From the NCBI RefSeq assembly GCF_011761235.1, contig NZ_JAAOYW010000002.1, forward strand, positions 1,116,001-1,180,000: 64,000 nucleotides of DNA. The letters run 5' to 3'. Shown piece after piece: positions 25,598 through 34,989 of this stretch (positions within the stretch are counted from its first letter, which is position 1; every line of letters starts with the position of its first letter). Below the pieces are notes generated by a model. It searched no databases, was not told where the DNA came from, and was given only the letters and a program-made list of their open reading frames with translations. The translations under genes were made by a program, and so were the position numbers. This DNA comes from Frigoribacterium faeni. GTDB taxonomy: Bacteria; Actinomycetota; Actinomycetes; Actinomycetales; Microbacteriaceae.

Positions 25598-28500
25598 GCG
25601 ACGAGCGCGAGGGGCGTCGCCCGGGCGACGACGACGAGACGGGACGCGAGCCCGCCGCCGACACCACCGGCCTCGACGCCGGGGACTGGCTCGCCGCGCA
25701 GTTCGAGGACGACGAGGCGGAGTCGGAGCCCGACGCGGGCTCGGACGCGGACGCCGGCTCGCGCTCGGACGCTGGCTCGCGCTCGGACGCCGGGGCGCGC
25801 TCGGACGCCGGGGCGGTCGACGACGCGTTCCCGTCCGCCGCACGCCCGGCCGAGGAGCCTCCCGCCGCTGCGGGGACGGCCGAGACCCCTGTCTCGCCTC
25901 CGCCGTTCACCGTGCCGCCCGCCCCGACCGCCGAGTCCGACGTCGTGAAGAGCTCGGGCCACCCCCTCGCGCTCGACCTCTCGGCGCTCGCCGGAGCCGT
26001 GCCGCCCCCTGCCCCGGTGTCGTCCGCCGACTCCGAGACCGGCGCCGCCGACACTGAGACCGGCGACGTCGCCTCGCGCGCCGACGACGCCGCGTCGGCC
26101 GACGACCACGCCGCGTCGGGCGACGACCCTGCCGACTCGGCGCCCCTGGCCGAGCCGCTCGTGCCCCGCCGCTACGAGGTCCCGCCGGCCGTGGCCCCGC
26201 GCCCGGCCGTCGTGCCTGCCCCGGCGCCCGCAGCCGCGCCGCCTGCCGACGAGACCGGGCACGCCGACGTCGCCCGGACGGCTGCGGAGGCCGACGAGCC
26301 CGCGCCCGCCGACGTCTCGCCCACGGACGCGGCTCCCGCCGACGAGCCCGGCCCCTTCACCGCCCTCATCACGCCCCCGGCGGAGCCCGCCCCGGTCTTC
26401 CCCTCAACCTTCGACTGGGGCACGCCCACGACGCGCGACGCCGACGACGACGCCGACGCCGTCCGTCCGTCGGACGGACCTGCCGCCGCCGACGAGCCCG
26501 AGGAGGCGAGGGTCGAGACCCCCGACGAGGCGCGGCCCCACGAGGCGGTCGCCCCGTCCGGGCATCCCGTCGACGACGACGACGACGCCGCGACGCGGGC
26601 CCTCGACGTGGTCGCCGAGGAGCCGGCGCCTGAAGAGGCGGTCGCCCCGAGCGGTGACCCCGCCGTCGACGCCGCGACGCGCGCCCTCGACCTCCCCGTG
26701 ACGGTCGACGACCCGGCGGCGCCCGAGGCCACGGCCGAGGACGCGACGCCTGGGGACGCAACACCCGAGGGCGCCCCGACCCGGGCGCTCGACCTGCCCG
26801 TCACGGCCGAGGACGACCCGGCTGACGATGTGACGGGGCTGCCTGCCCGCCCGAGCGACGACGCCTCCGGGCAGGCCTCCGACTTGCCCGTCAGGGCCGC
26901 GGTCGGTGACGAGGCCGGTCGCGTCGAGTCGGACGACCTCGCCCCCGGCCCCGACCTCGCCCGTGAGCCCGACCTCGTCCCGGACGACGACCGTGGCGGT
27001 CTCGACCACGGCGCCGCCACGACCGAGGGGCAGTCCGAGGTCGGCGACACCGAGGTCGACGAGACCGAGGGCACCGAGACCGAGGGCACCGACCCGCAGG
27101 GCGCCGACACCGAGGGCACCGACTCCGCCGACGTCGCCGAGGCCGGCGACTCCGACGTCGCCGGCGAGACTCCCGCCGCGGAGCCGTGGTGGGTGGCCGA
27201 GCACCACGAGATGACCCGACGCGAGCGCCGCGAGGCCGAGGCCGCCGGCGTCGTAGTGCCGCCCGCCGTGGCGGCGGGCGCCGAGGGGACGGCCTCGTCC
27301 GACGACCTCGACCCCGCTGCCGCAGCCGGCCCCGCCGCCTCGGCGGGCGCTGCCGGGTCGTTCGCCGCGCCTCCTTCGGGAGGGTCTGCGGCACCGACCG
27401 CCGGCGCGGACGCTCCCGGGCGCGCGGACGAGCCGACCTTCACGGAGCTGCTCGGCATCGTGCGTCCGTCGGCCGACGACCCCGAGACCCTCGAGGACGT
27501 CCCGGGCGACCCGTCCGCCGACGCCGGCCGCAGCGACCTCGTCGACCCGGGGCCGCTGGCGTCGGGCGGCTCCTGGGCGCTCAGCGACGACGTGCCCGAG
27601 GACGACGTTCCCCGGGGCGACCTGCACTCCGGCGAGCCCGCGGAGGAGCTGCGGCCGTCGACGGCCGAGACCGACGACGACCCGACCACCGAGGGCGACG
27701 CGCTCGCCGCGGCCCTGGCCGCGCTCGAGCTCCAGCCCGAGCCCGACGCCGACGCCGACGCCGATGCCGCGGCCTCGGACGACCCGCCGACCCGCGCCCT
27801 CGACCTCGGCCTGGACCGAGACGACCAGGCCCCTGCCGGTGCGGACCTCGCGACCTCGGTGCTGCCCGTCCCGCCGGCTGGCCCGACGGGGCTCGCCGCC
27901 GCGTCGGCGCCCACCTCGCCGGAGCCGACCGCGCAGGCGCCGACCTCGTCCGCGGGGGAGCGCCCGCGCTCGGTGTCGCACGGCGACGCCGAGCTGCCCG
28001 GCCTCACCGTCGCGGGCGGGGCAGGGGCCGGGCCGACCCGCGCCTCCTCGTCCGTGCCTCCGCTGGTGCCGCGAGGAGCGGCGACCGGGGCGGGCTCGAC
28101 GCCTCCGGCCGGCGGCTCCGCGGCGGGCTCGGGCGGCGGCATCGGCTCGTGGCCGCGCAGCCGGTGGGTGCTGCTCGGGGTCGGCGCCGCCGTCGTGATC
28201 GTCCTCGCGCTCGCGGCCCTGTTCGTGCTCAGCCGGTCGCTCTTCGCCGGCACGCCGCAGCCGACCGAGCCGCCCGCGGCGGCCGCGGCCACGCGGACCG
28301 TCACCGCGACGCCCGCGCAGCTCGCCCCCGAGGCGGCGACGGGCCCACTGGGCACCGGCTCGCACCCGTGGAGCGACCTGCAGGGCGGCGAGTGCCTCTC
28401 GACGTTCGTCGACGCGTGGCAGCAGGACTACGACGTCGTCGACTGCGCCCAGCCGCACGTCGCGCAGCTCGCGTCGATCGGCGCCCTCGACGCCGACCCT

Positions 28501-28731
28501 GCCGCCGCGTACCCGGGGAGCGACGCGCTCCAGTCGCAGATGTCGGTGCTCTGCACCGGCGCGGACGCCCTCGACCTCGCGGCCGCGTCCACCTACCCCG
28601 ACGCGCAGTTCAGCGCGAGCTGGCCGGCGACCGACGCGGAGTGGGCCGCCGGGGTGCGGTCGTACTGGTGCTTCGTCGACCGGGCGGGCGGCGAGCCGAT
28701 GACGACCAGCGTCGCGCCGGCCGCGGCCTGA
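25594..28731 (+). CDS. Very long disordered membrane protein with C-terminal septum-formation domain
   Basis: 1,045 residues from GTG 25594 (GTGA overlap with pyrE). Residues 1 to about 850 are almost free of hydrophobic clusters: Asp/Glu/Ala/Pro/Ser-rich and strongly acidic, hence cytoplasmic and disordered. Inside are repeated short motifs: (A/P)TRALD(V/L) near residues 334, 360, 395 and 732, ALDLSALAG near 130, and an ETEGT run near 490-515. One transmembrane helix (about 857-883, WVLLGVGAAVVIVLALAALFVL) precedes an extracytoplasmic domain (about 920-1045) with three of its Cys in GGECLSTF, VVDCAQPHVAQL and SVLCTGA, which resembles the septum-formation domain family. Such proteins are usually 200-400 residues, so the acidic arm is extraordinary. 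Partners and function are unknown. Confidence 0.8.
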   Translation: MSDEREGRRPGDDDETGREPAADTTGLDAGDWLAAQFEDDEAESEPDAGSDADAGSRSDAGSRSDAGARSDAGAVDDAFPSAARPAEEPPAAAGTAETPVSPPPFTVPPAPTAESDVVKSSGHPLALDLSALAGAVPPPAPVSSADSETGAADTETGDVASRADDAASADDHAASGDDPADSAPLAEPLVPRRYEVPPAVAPRPAVVPAPAPAAAPPADETGHADVARTAAEADEPAPADVSPTDAAPADEPGPFTALITPPAEPAPVFPSTFDWGTPTTRDADDDADAVRPSDGPAAADEPEEARVETPDEARPHEAVAPSGHPVDDDDDAATRALDVVAEEPAPEEAVAPSGDPAVDAATRALDLPVTVDDPAAPEATAEDATPGDATPEGAPTRALDLPVTAEDDPADDVTGLPARPSDDASGQASDLPVRAAVGDEAGRVESDDLAPGPDLAREPDLVPDDDRGGLDHGAATTEGQSEVGDTEVDETEGTETEGTDPQGADTEGTDSADVAEAGDSDVAGETPAAEPWWVAEHHEMTRRERREAEAAGVVVPPAVAAGAEGTASSDDLDPAAAAGPAASAGAAGSFAAPPSGGSAAPTAGADAPGRADEPTFTELLGIVRPSADDPETLEDVPGDPSADAGRSDLVDPGPLASGGSWALSDDVPEDDVPRGDLHSGEPAEELRPSTAETDDDPTTEGDALAAALAALELQPEPDADADADAAASDDPPTRALDLGLDRDDQAPAGADLATSVLPVPPAGPTGLAAASAPTSPEPTAQAPTSSAGERPRSVSHGDAELPGLTVAGGAGAGPTRASSSVPPLVPRGAATGAGSTPPAGGSAAGSGGGIGSWPRSRWVLLGVGAAVVIVLALAALFVLSRSLFAGTPQPTEPPAAAAATRTVTATPAQLAPEAATGPLGTGSHPWSDLQGGECLSTFVDAWQQDYDVVDCAQPHVAQLASIGALDADPAAAYPGSDALQSQMSVLCTGADALDLAAASTYPDAQFSASWPATDAEWAAGVRSYWCFVDRAGGEPMTTSVAPAAA

Positions 28732-28788
28732 CCGGGCCGACCCGCGCCTCCAGCGCCCTGCCCTGCCCGGCGCCGCCCGGCTTCTGCA

Positions 28789-28869
28789 GCAAATGCCGAC
28801 CGGCGCTCCTGCAATGACGGGATTTCCGAGTACCAGGCGGTCGCGTGGGCCGTGATGGTCGGCATTTGC
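28789..28869. repeat. 13-bp inverted repeat enclosing a lower-GC segment
   Basis: GCAAATGCCGACC (28789-28801) is repeated inverted at 28857-28869, enclosing 55 bp that is distinctly less GC-rich than its surroundings (…GACGGGATTTCCGAGTACC…). It lies in the 218-bp gap between two converging genes and is followed by three CACGCAG units (about 28883-28903). It could be a terminator, a small RNA or the remnant of a short mobile repeat. Confidence 0.6.
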
Positions 28870-28949
28870 GGACAGCAGGTGGCACGCAGCACGCAGCACG
28901 CAGCCGGCGCCGGGCAGCGTGCAGCGGGCCCGCACGCGGACCGGGCGGG

Positions 28950-29762
28950 CTAGAGCTCGCTCGGCACCACGTCGGTCTCGAGGGGCTCGGCGCGGACGAG
29001 CTCGTGCACCCCGCTCAGCACCTCGTTCGGACGGAACGGGTAGCGGTCGATCTCGGCCTGGTCGCTGATGCCCGTCATCACGAGGATCGTGTGCAGCCCG
29101 GCCTCGATGCCGGCGACGACGTCGGTGTCCATGCGGTCGCCGATCATCGCGGTGTTCTCGCTGTGCGCGCCGATGCGGTTCATCGCCGAGCGGAACATCA
29201 TCGGGTTCGGCTTGCCGACGACGTAGGGCTGCTTGTTCGTCGCGGCGGTGATCATGGCCGCGATGGCGCCCGTCGCCGGCATGGGCCCGTCGGCGCTCGG
29301 GCCGGTCGTGTCGGGGTTCGTGACGATGAAGCGGGCGCCGCCGAGGATCAGCCGCACCGCCTTCGTGATGGCGTCGAACGAGTAGTTGCGGGTCTCGCCG
29401 ACCACCACGTAGTCGGGGTCGGTCTCGGTCATGATGAACCCGGCCTCGTGCAGCGCGGTGGTCATGCCGGCCTCGCCGATGACGAACGCCGAGCCCCCGG
29501 GCATCTGCGAGCGGCAGAAGTCGGCGGTGGCGAGCGCGCTCGTCCAGATCCGCTCCTCGGGCACGTGCAGCCCCGACGCGCGGAGGCGGGCGCTGAGGTC
29601 GCGCGGCGTGAAGATCGAGTTGTTGGTGAGCACGAGGTACGGGGTGCCCTCGTCCTGCCACTGCTGGATCAGCGCCGCGGCGCCCGGCAGCGCCTGGTTC
29701 TCGTGCACCAGGACGCCGTCCATGTCGGTGAGCCAGCATTCGACCTCGTCGCGAGTACCCAT
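28950..29762 (-). CDS. HAD-IIA family phosphatase (NagD-like)
   Basis: 270 residues. HAD motif I LTDMDGVL (nucleophile Asp), motif II VLTNNS, a C2-type cap (about 75-185), motif III Lys in VVGKPNPMMF and motif IV MIGDRMDTDV. It probably dephosphorylates sugar or nucleotide monophosphates; NagD itself acts on UMP. The ATG at 29762 follows TAAGGT (29769-29774) by 6 nt, which could be either a leaderless -10 or contain a weak RBS (AAGG). Confidence 0.9.
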   Translation of the reverse strand: MGTRDEVECWLTDMDGVLVHENQALPGAAALIQQWQDEGTPYLVLTNNSIFTPRDLSARLRASGLHVPEERIWTSALATADFCRSQMPGGSAFVIGEAGMTTALHEAGFIMTETDPDYVVVGETRNYSFDAITKAVRLILGGARFIVTNPDTTGPSADGPMPATGAIAAMITAATNKQPYVVGKPNPMMFRSAMNRIGAHSENTAMIGDRMDTDVVAGIEAGLHTILVMTGISDQAEIDRYPFRPNEVLSGVHELVRAEPLETDVVPSEL

Positions 29763-29836
29763 GCGCACACCTTACTGACGGCGGCGGAGCGCAGGAGGTG
29801 CGGTGCCGGTCGTCCGGGCACCCTACGCTGGCCGTC

Positions 29837-30526
29837 GTGACCGACCGCGACCCCCTCGACCCCGCGCCCGCCGATCCCGGCCACGACGGCGGGCCCGCGG
29901 CGGCGGCGGCGGACCCGGTCGTCGCCCACGGCGTCGGCCCCTGGCCCGGCGGCGAGGCCGCGTGGCCCGAGGGCGACCACTGGGACGCCGAGCTGCTGCG
30001 CGACGGCGACTCCCGCAACGTCGTCGACCGCTACCGGTACTGGTCGCTCGAGGCGATCGTCGCCGACCTCGACCTCGTGCGCCACCCGTTCCACGTCGCG
30101 ATCGAGAACTGGCAGCACGACATGAACATCGGCTCCGTCGTGCGCAGCGCGAACGCGTTCGCGGCCGAGGCCGTGCACATCGTCGGTCGGCGTCGCTGGA
30201 ACAAGCGGGGCGCCATGGTGACCGACCGCTACCAGCACGTCGTGCACCATCCGGACGTCGCCTCCTTCGTGGCCTGGGCCCGGGGGGAGGGGCTCGTCGT
30301 GGTCGCCGTCGACAACGTCGCCGGGTCGGTGCCCCTCGAGCGCACCGCGCTGCCCGAGCGCTGCGTGCTCGTCTTCGGGCAGGAGGGGCCGGGCCTCAGC
30401 GACGAGGTCGTCGACGCCGCCGAGATGGTGGTCGAGATCACGCAGTTCGGCTCGACCCGCAGCATCAACGCCTCGGCCGCGGGCGCGGTCGTGATGTGGG
30501 AGTGGGTGCGACAGCACCGCTCCTAG
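29837..30526 (+). CDS. SpoU/TrmH-family RNA 2'-O-methyltransferase
   Basis: 229 residues. The SPOUT knot motifs are all visible: NIGSVVRSANAF (motif 1), LVFGQEGPGLSDE (motif 2) and INASAAGAVVMWEW (motif 3). It methylates ribose in tRNA or rRNA with SAM; the target is not evident. The first ~45 residues are a Pro/Ala/Gly-rich disordered extension. The GTG start lies 7 nt after TACGCT (29824-29829), so it is probably leaderless. Its TAG stop shares the CTAG tetranucleotide with the stop of the converging acyltransferase gene. Confidence 0.9.
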   Translation: MTDRDPLDPAPADPGHDGGPAAAAADPVVAHGVGPWPGGEAAWPEGDHWDAELLRDGDSRNVVDRYRYWSLEAIVADLDLVRHPFHVAIENWQHDMNIGSVVRSANAFAAEAVHIVGRRRWNKRGAMVTDRYQHVVHHPDVASFVAWARGEGLVVVAVDNVAGSVPLERTALPERCVLVFGQEGPGLSDEVVDAAEMVVEITQFGSTRSINASAAGAVVMWEWVRQHRS

Positions 30527-32664
30527 GGGCTCGCGGTCGAGGTCGAGCCCAGGAGGCGGTCGCCCAGCAGGTCGCGGAGGGCCAGCGACGTGGCCTCGGT
30601 GAGGTGCGAGCGGTCCTGGCGGACGAGCCGGCCGCCCAGCGTGGCGGGGCACCGGTCGTCGGCGCAGAACCAGTCCGTCACGTCGACGTGCTCGGCGGCG
30701 GGACCGGCGGCGGCCGCCGCCTCCGCCTCGGCGACGACCTGGGCCCGCTGCGCCGGGGTGATGGTCGAGAGGCAGTCGTCGGGGTCGCCCGGCCGCACGA
30801 AGCAGTCCTGGATCGCCGGCCCCGCCGGCGGCGCCCCGAGCAGGACGACCCGGGGCGCGGCGGCGGTGAGCCGGGCGAGCGTCGACTCGGCCGCAGTGCG
30901 CCACTCGTCGCGGGCGGCCTCGACCCCGACGGCGTCGACGCGCCGTGCGAGCACGTTGACGCCGCCGGACACCACCACGAGGTCGGCGTCCTCGGCCGCG
31001 GGCAGGGCGAGCATCGCCTCGCGGTCGACCTCGCAGGCGCGCTCGAAGGCAGGGTCGGCGTAGCGGGCGTCGGGCGGCAGGTCGATCGGCGTGCAGCCGG
31101 CGAAGGCGAGGGCGACGACGGCCCAGCCCTGGGGGACGAGCGCGGCGGCGACGGCGCTCGTCCAGCTGGCGGCCACGGAGTCGCCGATCACGACCGCGGT
31201 GTGCTCGGCGTCGGCGGGGCCCCACCGGCAGGTCCGGCCCGCGGCCGGGTCGGGCGTCGGGTCGTTGCGGCAGCCCGTGTGCACGTCCATCGCAGGGGTC
31301 AGCCACTCCCGGTAGGCGGCGTCGATCTCGGCGCGCTGGGCGGGGGTCCAGGCGTCGGCCTCGAGGGCGGCCAGCACCGTCTGCCGCGGCTCGACCACGG
31401 GCAGGGGCGGCACCTCGTCGAGGCCGGGCGGGCGGGAGGAGAGGCCGACGAGCGCGGCGAGGGCGGAGGGGTCGCCGAGCTTGGTGGGGGACCTCGTCTG
31501 CGCCGCGGAGGCCGTCACGACCACGAGCGTCACCACGGCCGCGACGGCGATGCCCCGGTGCCCGGGAGCCGTCGTCCGCTCCGAGGGCGACACCTGGCGC
31601 CGTCGCCGACGGGCGGGCACCTCGACGACGCGGTAGGTGACGGCGCTCAGCGCGAGCGTGAGGACGATCGAGGCCGGCACGCGCCACCAGGCGTCGACGA
31701 GGGCGGTGCCGAGCACGGTCACGGGGAAGTGCCAGAGGTAGATCGAGTACGACCGGCGTCCCGCCCAGAGGAGGGGCCGCCAGGTCAGCACCCGGGGCAG
31801 CCCGGGCATCGTGCCCGACCCGAGCGACACGATCAGGGCCGCGCCGAGGACGGCCGGCAGCGCCCCGGGCCACGGGAAGCCCGACGTGGGGTCGACGCCC
31901 ACGGCCGTGACGGCGACCAGCACCACCCCGAGGCTCGTCAGGCGTCGTCGCCAGGTGTCGGACGGCAGGGCGACGAGGGGGACGAGGGCGCCGCACGCGG
32001 CACCCGCGCCCAGCTCCCACGCCCGGCCGAAGGGCTCGAAGTAGGCGGTCTCGACGGCGGTCGCCGAGAGGTGCCACGACCAGAGGGCCGAGGCGGCCGT
32101 GGCGACGACGGCGACGCAGCCGACCAGCGCGCGCCTCCTCGTGGGCCCCTGCCGCCGGGCCGCCGCCAGCACCGCGACGGCCACCAGGGGCCAGACGACG
32201 TAGAACTGCTCCTCGACGGCCAGCGACCAGAAGTGCTGCAGGGGCGAGACCGGGCCGTCGTGCTGGAGGTAGTCGGTGCCCGCGGCGATCAGGTGCCAGT
32301 TCTCGCTCGAGCTGGCGGCGGCGACCGCGTCGAGCAGCACGTCGAGGGCGCGCGGCGTCGACCAGACCAGCCAGGCCGCCGCGACCGTGGCCGACAGCAC
32401 GACGGCCGCCGCCGGCAGCAGGCGACGGGCTCGGCGCAGGTAGAAGGCGCGGAGGTCGACGCCGCCCGCACGGTCGTGCTCGTCGAGCAGCAGCCGGGTG
32501 ATGAGGTAGCCCGAGATGACGAAGAAGACGTCGACCCCGACGACGCCGCCGAGCGGCACGAGCGTGAGGTGGTAGGCGACGACCACGGCGACCGCCACCG
32601 CCCGGAGCCCCTCGAGGTCGGCTCGCGGCGTGAGGGGGACGACCGGGGTCCGGGAGAGGTCCAT
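30523..32664 (-). CDS. Membrane O-acyltransferase with SGNH domain (OafA type), minus strand
   Basis: 713 residues. The N-terminal acyltransferase-3 domain has about ten membrane helices and the hallmark blocks RADLEGLRAVAV, GVDVFFVISGYLI, FYLRRARRLLPA, HFWSLAVEEQFYVVWP and RRSYSIYLWHFP. A linker with one more helix leads to a C-terminal extracellular SGNH-like domain: block I VVIGDSVAASW, Gly block VVVSGGVNVLA, Ser-His block DRSHLTE. Such enzymes move acyl groups across the membrane onto surface polysaccharide or peptidoglycan. It is divergent from a paralog at 32728, with overlapping promoters, and next to the exopolysaccharide genes. The ATG at 32664 lies 6 nt after TATATA, predicting a leaderless mRNA. 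Confidence 0.92.
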   Translation of the reverse strand: MDLSRTPVVPLTPRADLEGLRAVAVAVVVAYHLTLVPLGGVVGVDVFFVISGYLITRLLLDEHDRAGGVDLRAFYLRRARRLLPAAAVVLSATVAAAWLVWSTPRALDVLLDAVAAASSSENWHLIAAGTDYLQHDGPVSPLQHFWSLAVEEQFYVVWPLVAVAVLAAARRQGPTRRRALVGCVAVVATAASALWSWHLSATAVETAYFEPFGRAWELGAGAACGALVPLVALPSDTWRRRLTSLGVVLVAVTAVGVDPTSGFPWPGALPAVLGAALIVSLGSGTMPGLPRVLTWRPLLWAGRRSYSIYLWHFPVTVLGTALVDAWWRVPASIVLTLALSAVTYRVVEVPARRRRRQVSPSERTTAPGHRGIAVAAVVTLVVVTASAAQTRSPTKLGDPSALAALVGLSSRPPGLDEVPPLPVVEPRQTVLAALEADAWTPAQRAEIDAAYREWLTPAMDVHTGCRNDPTPDPAAGRTCRWGPADAEHTAVVIGDSVAASWTSAVAAALVPQGWAVVALAFAGCTPIDLPPDARYADPAFERACEVDREAMLALPAAEDADLVVVSGGVNVLARRVDAVGVEAARDEWRTAAESTLARLTAAAPRVVLLGAPPAGPAIQDCFVRPGDPDDCLSTITPAQRAQVVAEAEAAAAAGPAAEHVDVTDWFCADDRCPATLGGRLVRQDRSHLTEATSLALRDLLGDRLLGSTSTASP

Positions 32665-32727
32665 GAGGCATATATACCCGGTAGAGCGACATTCTGCAAT
32701 GTGGTGTACCGGTACTAGAGTATCGGG
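32665..32727. promoter_or_regulatory. Overlapping divergent promoters of the two acyltransferase genes
   Basis: Minus strand: TTGCAG (32694-32699), 17-bp spacer, TATATA, then 6 nt to the ATG, a near-consensus promoter. Plus strand: TTCTGC (32692-32697), 18-bp spacer, TAGAGT (32716-32721), then 6 nt to the GTG. The two -35 elements share the same bases, so polymerase can probably occupy only one promoter at a time. The whole intergenic region is 63 bp. Confidence 0.65.
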
Positions 32728-34989
32728 GTGACCGCAGTACGCCCGGCCTTCCGCCCCGACATCGAGGGGCTCCGGGCCGTCGCCGTCGCCGTGGTGGTCG
32801 CCGAGCACCTCGTCGGCCTGCCCGCGGGCGGGTTCGCGGGCGTCGACGTCTTCTTCGTGATCTCCGGCTTCGTCATCACCACCGGGCTGCTCGGCGAGCT
32901 CGACGCCACCGGCACCGTCTCGCTGACGGCGTTCTACGCACGGCGGGCCCGGCGCATCCTGCCGGCCGCCGGGCTCGTCGTCGCGACCGTCGTCGTCGTC
33001 GCGTCGCTGCTGTGGCTCGCGCCCCGTGCCTGGGCGACGGGGCTCGACGCCCTCGCCTCGCTCCTCTTCGTCGAGAAATGGCACCTCGTGGCCCTCGGCA
33101 CCGACTACCTGGCGGCCGACGGGGCCGTCTCGCCCCTGCAGCACTACTGGTCGCTCGCCGTCGAGGAGCAGTTCTACCTCCTGTGGCCGGTGCTCGTGCT
33201 CGCCGTGGGCCTCGTCGTGCGGCTCGCCCGCCGCGGCCCCGCGGCGTCCCGGCGGCTGCTCGCCGCGGCGTTCTCGGGCGTCCTCCTGCTGTCGGTCGCC
33301 TGGTGCGCGTGGCGCACCGGCGCGGCACCGGCGGCCGCCTACTTCGACTCCGTCGGCCGCACGTGGGAGCTCGCGGCCGGCGGGCTCGCGGCGCTCGCCG
33401 CCCCGTCGGCCCACGCCCTGCCCGTCGCCGTGCGTCGGGCCGTCACCCTGGTCGGCCAGGGCCTCGTCGTCGCCTCGGCGCTGCTGCTCGGCCCCGCGCT
33501 GGCCGGCGACGTCGTGGCCTTCCCGTGGCCGTGGGCGGTGCTGCCCGTGGCGGGCGCCGTGCTCGTGGTCGGCGCGGGGACGGGCTCGCTCGGCCCGGTC
33601 GAGGCGGTGCTCGTCTCCCGGCCCGCCCGGTGGATCGGCCGCCGGTCGTACTCGCTGTACCTCTGGCACTTCCCCGTGGTCGTGTTCGCCGCCTCCCTGG
33701 GCCTCGTCGGGCCGGGCTGGCTCGCGCTGCAGCTGGGCGCGGTGCTGGTGCTCTCCGCCGCCTCCTACCGGTTCGTCGAGCGAGGCGTGCAGCGCTCCGG
33801 CTGGCTGCGGGCCGCGGCACGGCACCCGACGGCACCTCCGGGGGCGACGGCGAGAGGGCGCGCGGCGCGGCGACCCGCGGCCCAGGTCGCGCTGGCCGCG
33901 CTGGTCGGCGTGGTGCTGGTCGGCACGTCCGCCGCGCAGCTGAGGGGGCCGTCGTGGCTGGTCGACCCGGCCGCGGCCCGGTCCGGCCTCGCCGCCGTCG
34001 CGGGCGTTGCCCCGTCCGACGCCTCCGCCTCGTCCGCCCCCGACGGCCCCACCTGGGACGAGGCCTCGCTCCGCTCGGCGCTCGACGCCGCGGTCGCCGG
34101 GGCCGACGAGGTGCCCTCGGGCCTGCTCGGCGAGGCCTTCTCCTCCGCCTCGGCACCGCAGATCGGCCCGGGCGGCTGCCGGTTCGACGTCGGCACCGAG
34201 GCCCGGTCGCTGCGGCCGTGCGTGGCGGGGCCGGCGTCGTCCGAGCACGTCGCCGTCGTGGTCGGCGACTCGATCGCGCTGAGCTGGATGCCGGCCGTCG
34301 TCGACGCCCTCGGGCCTGGCTGGCGCGTCCTGGGGCTCGGCATCGGCAGCTGCTCGGTCATCGAGGCCCGCTACGGCAGCGGCGGAGGCGACGACGGGTT
34401 CCCCGAGGCCTGCGCGCGGAGCCGGCAGGACCTCGACGACTTCGTCGACCGGACGGCGCCCGAGCTCGTGGTGACGTCGTCGAGCGCGGCCGGCATCGAG
34501 CGGCTGACGAGCGGGGCGACCGGGGTCGCGGCCGAGGCCGAGTGGCGCCGGGGCACGGCGGCGGCCGTGGAACGGCTGTCCGGCGGGGCGGCCGGTGCCG
34601 CTGCCGGTGCGGAGGCGGGTGACGGAACCCGGGCGGGTGCTCGGGCGGGGGCTCGGGTGGTGCTGCTGGGCGCTCCTCCGCGGGGCGCCTCGCCCGCCGC
34701 CTGCGCGACGAGACCCACCCGGGCCGCTCTCTGCTCGACGTCGCTCGAGCCGCGGGCGGCGGCGACCGCGCGGGCGGAGGCCGCCGGGGTCGCCGACGCC
34801 GTCGCGGCCGGGGCGGACGCCGTCCGGGTCGACGTCACGCCCTGGTTCACGACGTCGGGCGGGCTCGTGCCCGTCACGGCAGGGCCGTTGCTGGTGCGGT
34901 CGGACACCCAGCACCTGACGGCGCGGATGTCGCGGTCGCTGGCCGGCCTGGTCGGGCCGCACCTGCGGGACGGGCCCGCCCCGGGCTGA
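32728..34989 (+). CDS. Membrane O-acyltransferase with SGNH domain (OafA type), plus strand
   Basis: 753 residues, same plan as the divergent neighbour. The acyltransferase-3 core carries RPDIEGLRAVAVAVVV, GVDVFFVISGFVITT, FYARRARRILPAAG, HYWSLAVEEQFYLLWP and RRSYSLYLWHFP. An extra helix near residue 390 (VALAALVGVVLVG) is followed by an Ala/Ser-rich linker and an SGNH domain with VVVGDSIALSW (block I) and SDTQHLTARM (Asp-x-x-His). The SGNH part contains a Gly/Ala/Arg low-complexity insert (GGAAGAAAGAEAGDG…) encoded by imperfect repeats. The two enzymes probably modify the same or related surface glycans. GTG start, leaderless by position of TAGAGT. Confidence 0.92.
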   Translation: MTAVRPAFRPDIEGLRAVAVAVVVAEHLVGLPAGGFAGVDVFFVISGFVITTGLLGELDATGTVSLTAFYARRARRILPAAGLVVATVVVVASLLWLAPRAWATGLDALASLLFVEKWHLVALGTDYLAADGAVSPLQHYWSLAVEEQFYLLWPVLVLAVGLVVRLARRGPAASRRLLAAAFSGVLLLSVAWCAWRTGAAPAAAYFDSVGRTWELAAGGLAALAAPSAHALPVAVRRAVTLVGQGLVVASALLLGPALAGDVVAFPWPWAVLPVAGAVLVVGAGTGSLGPVEAVLVSRPARWIGRRSYSLYLWHFPVVVFAASLGLVGPGWLALQLGAVLVLSAASYRFVERGVQRSGWLRAAARHPTAPPGATARGRAARRPAAQVALAALVGVVLVGTSAAQLRGPSWLVDPAAARSGLAAVAGVAPSDASASSAPDGPTWDEASLRSALDAAVAGADEVPSGLLGEAFSSASAPQIGPGGCRFDVGTEARSLRPCVAGPASSEHVAVVVGDSIALSWMPAVVDALGPGWRVLGLGIGSCSVIEARYGSGGGDDGFPEACARSRQDLDDFVDRTAPELVVTSSSAAGIERLTSGATGVAAEAEWRRGTAAAVERLSGGAAGAAAGAEAGDGTRAGARAGARVVLLGAPPRGASPAACATRPTRAALCSTSLEPRAAATARAEAAGVADAVAAGADAVRVDVTPWFTTSGGLVPVTAGPLLVRSDTQHLTARMSRSLAGLVGPHLRDGPAPG

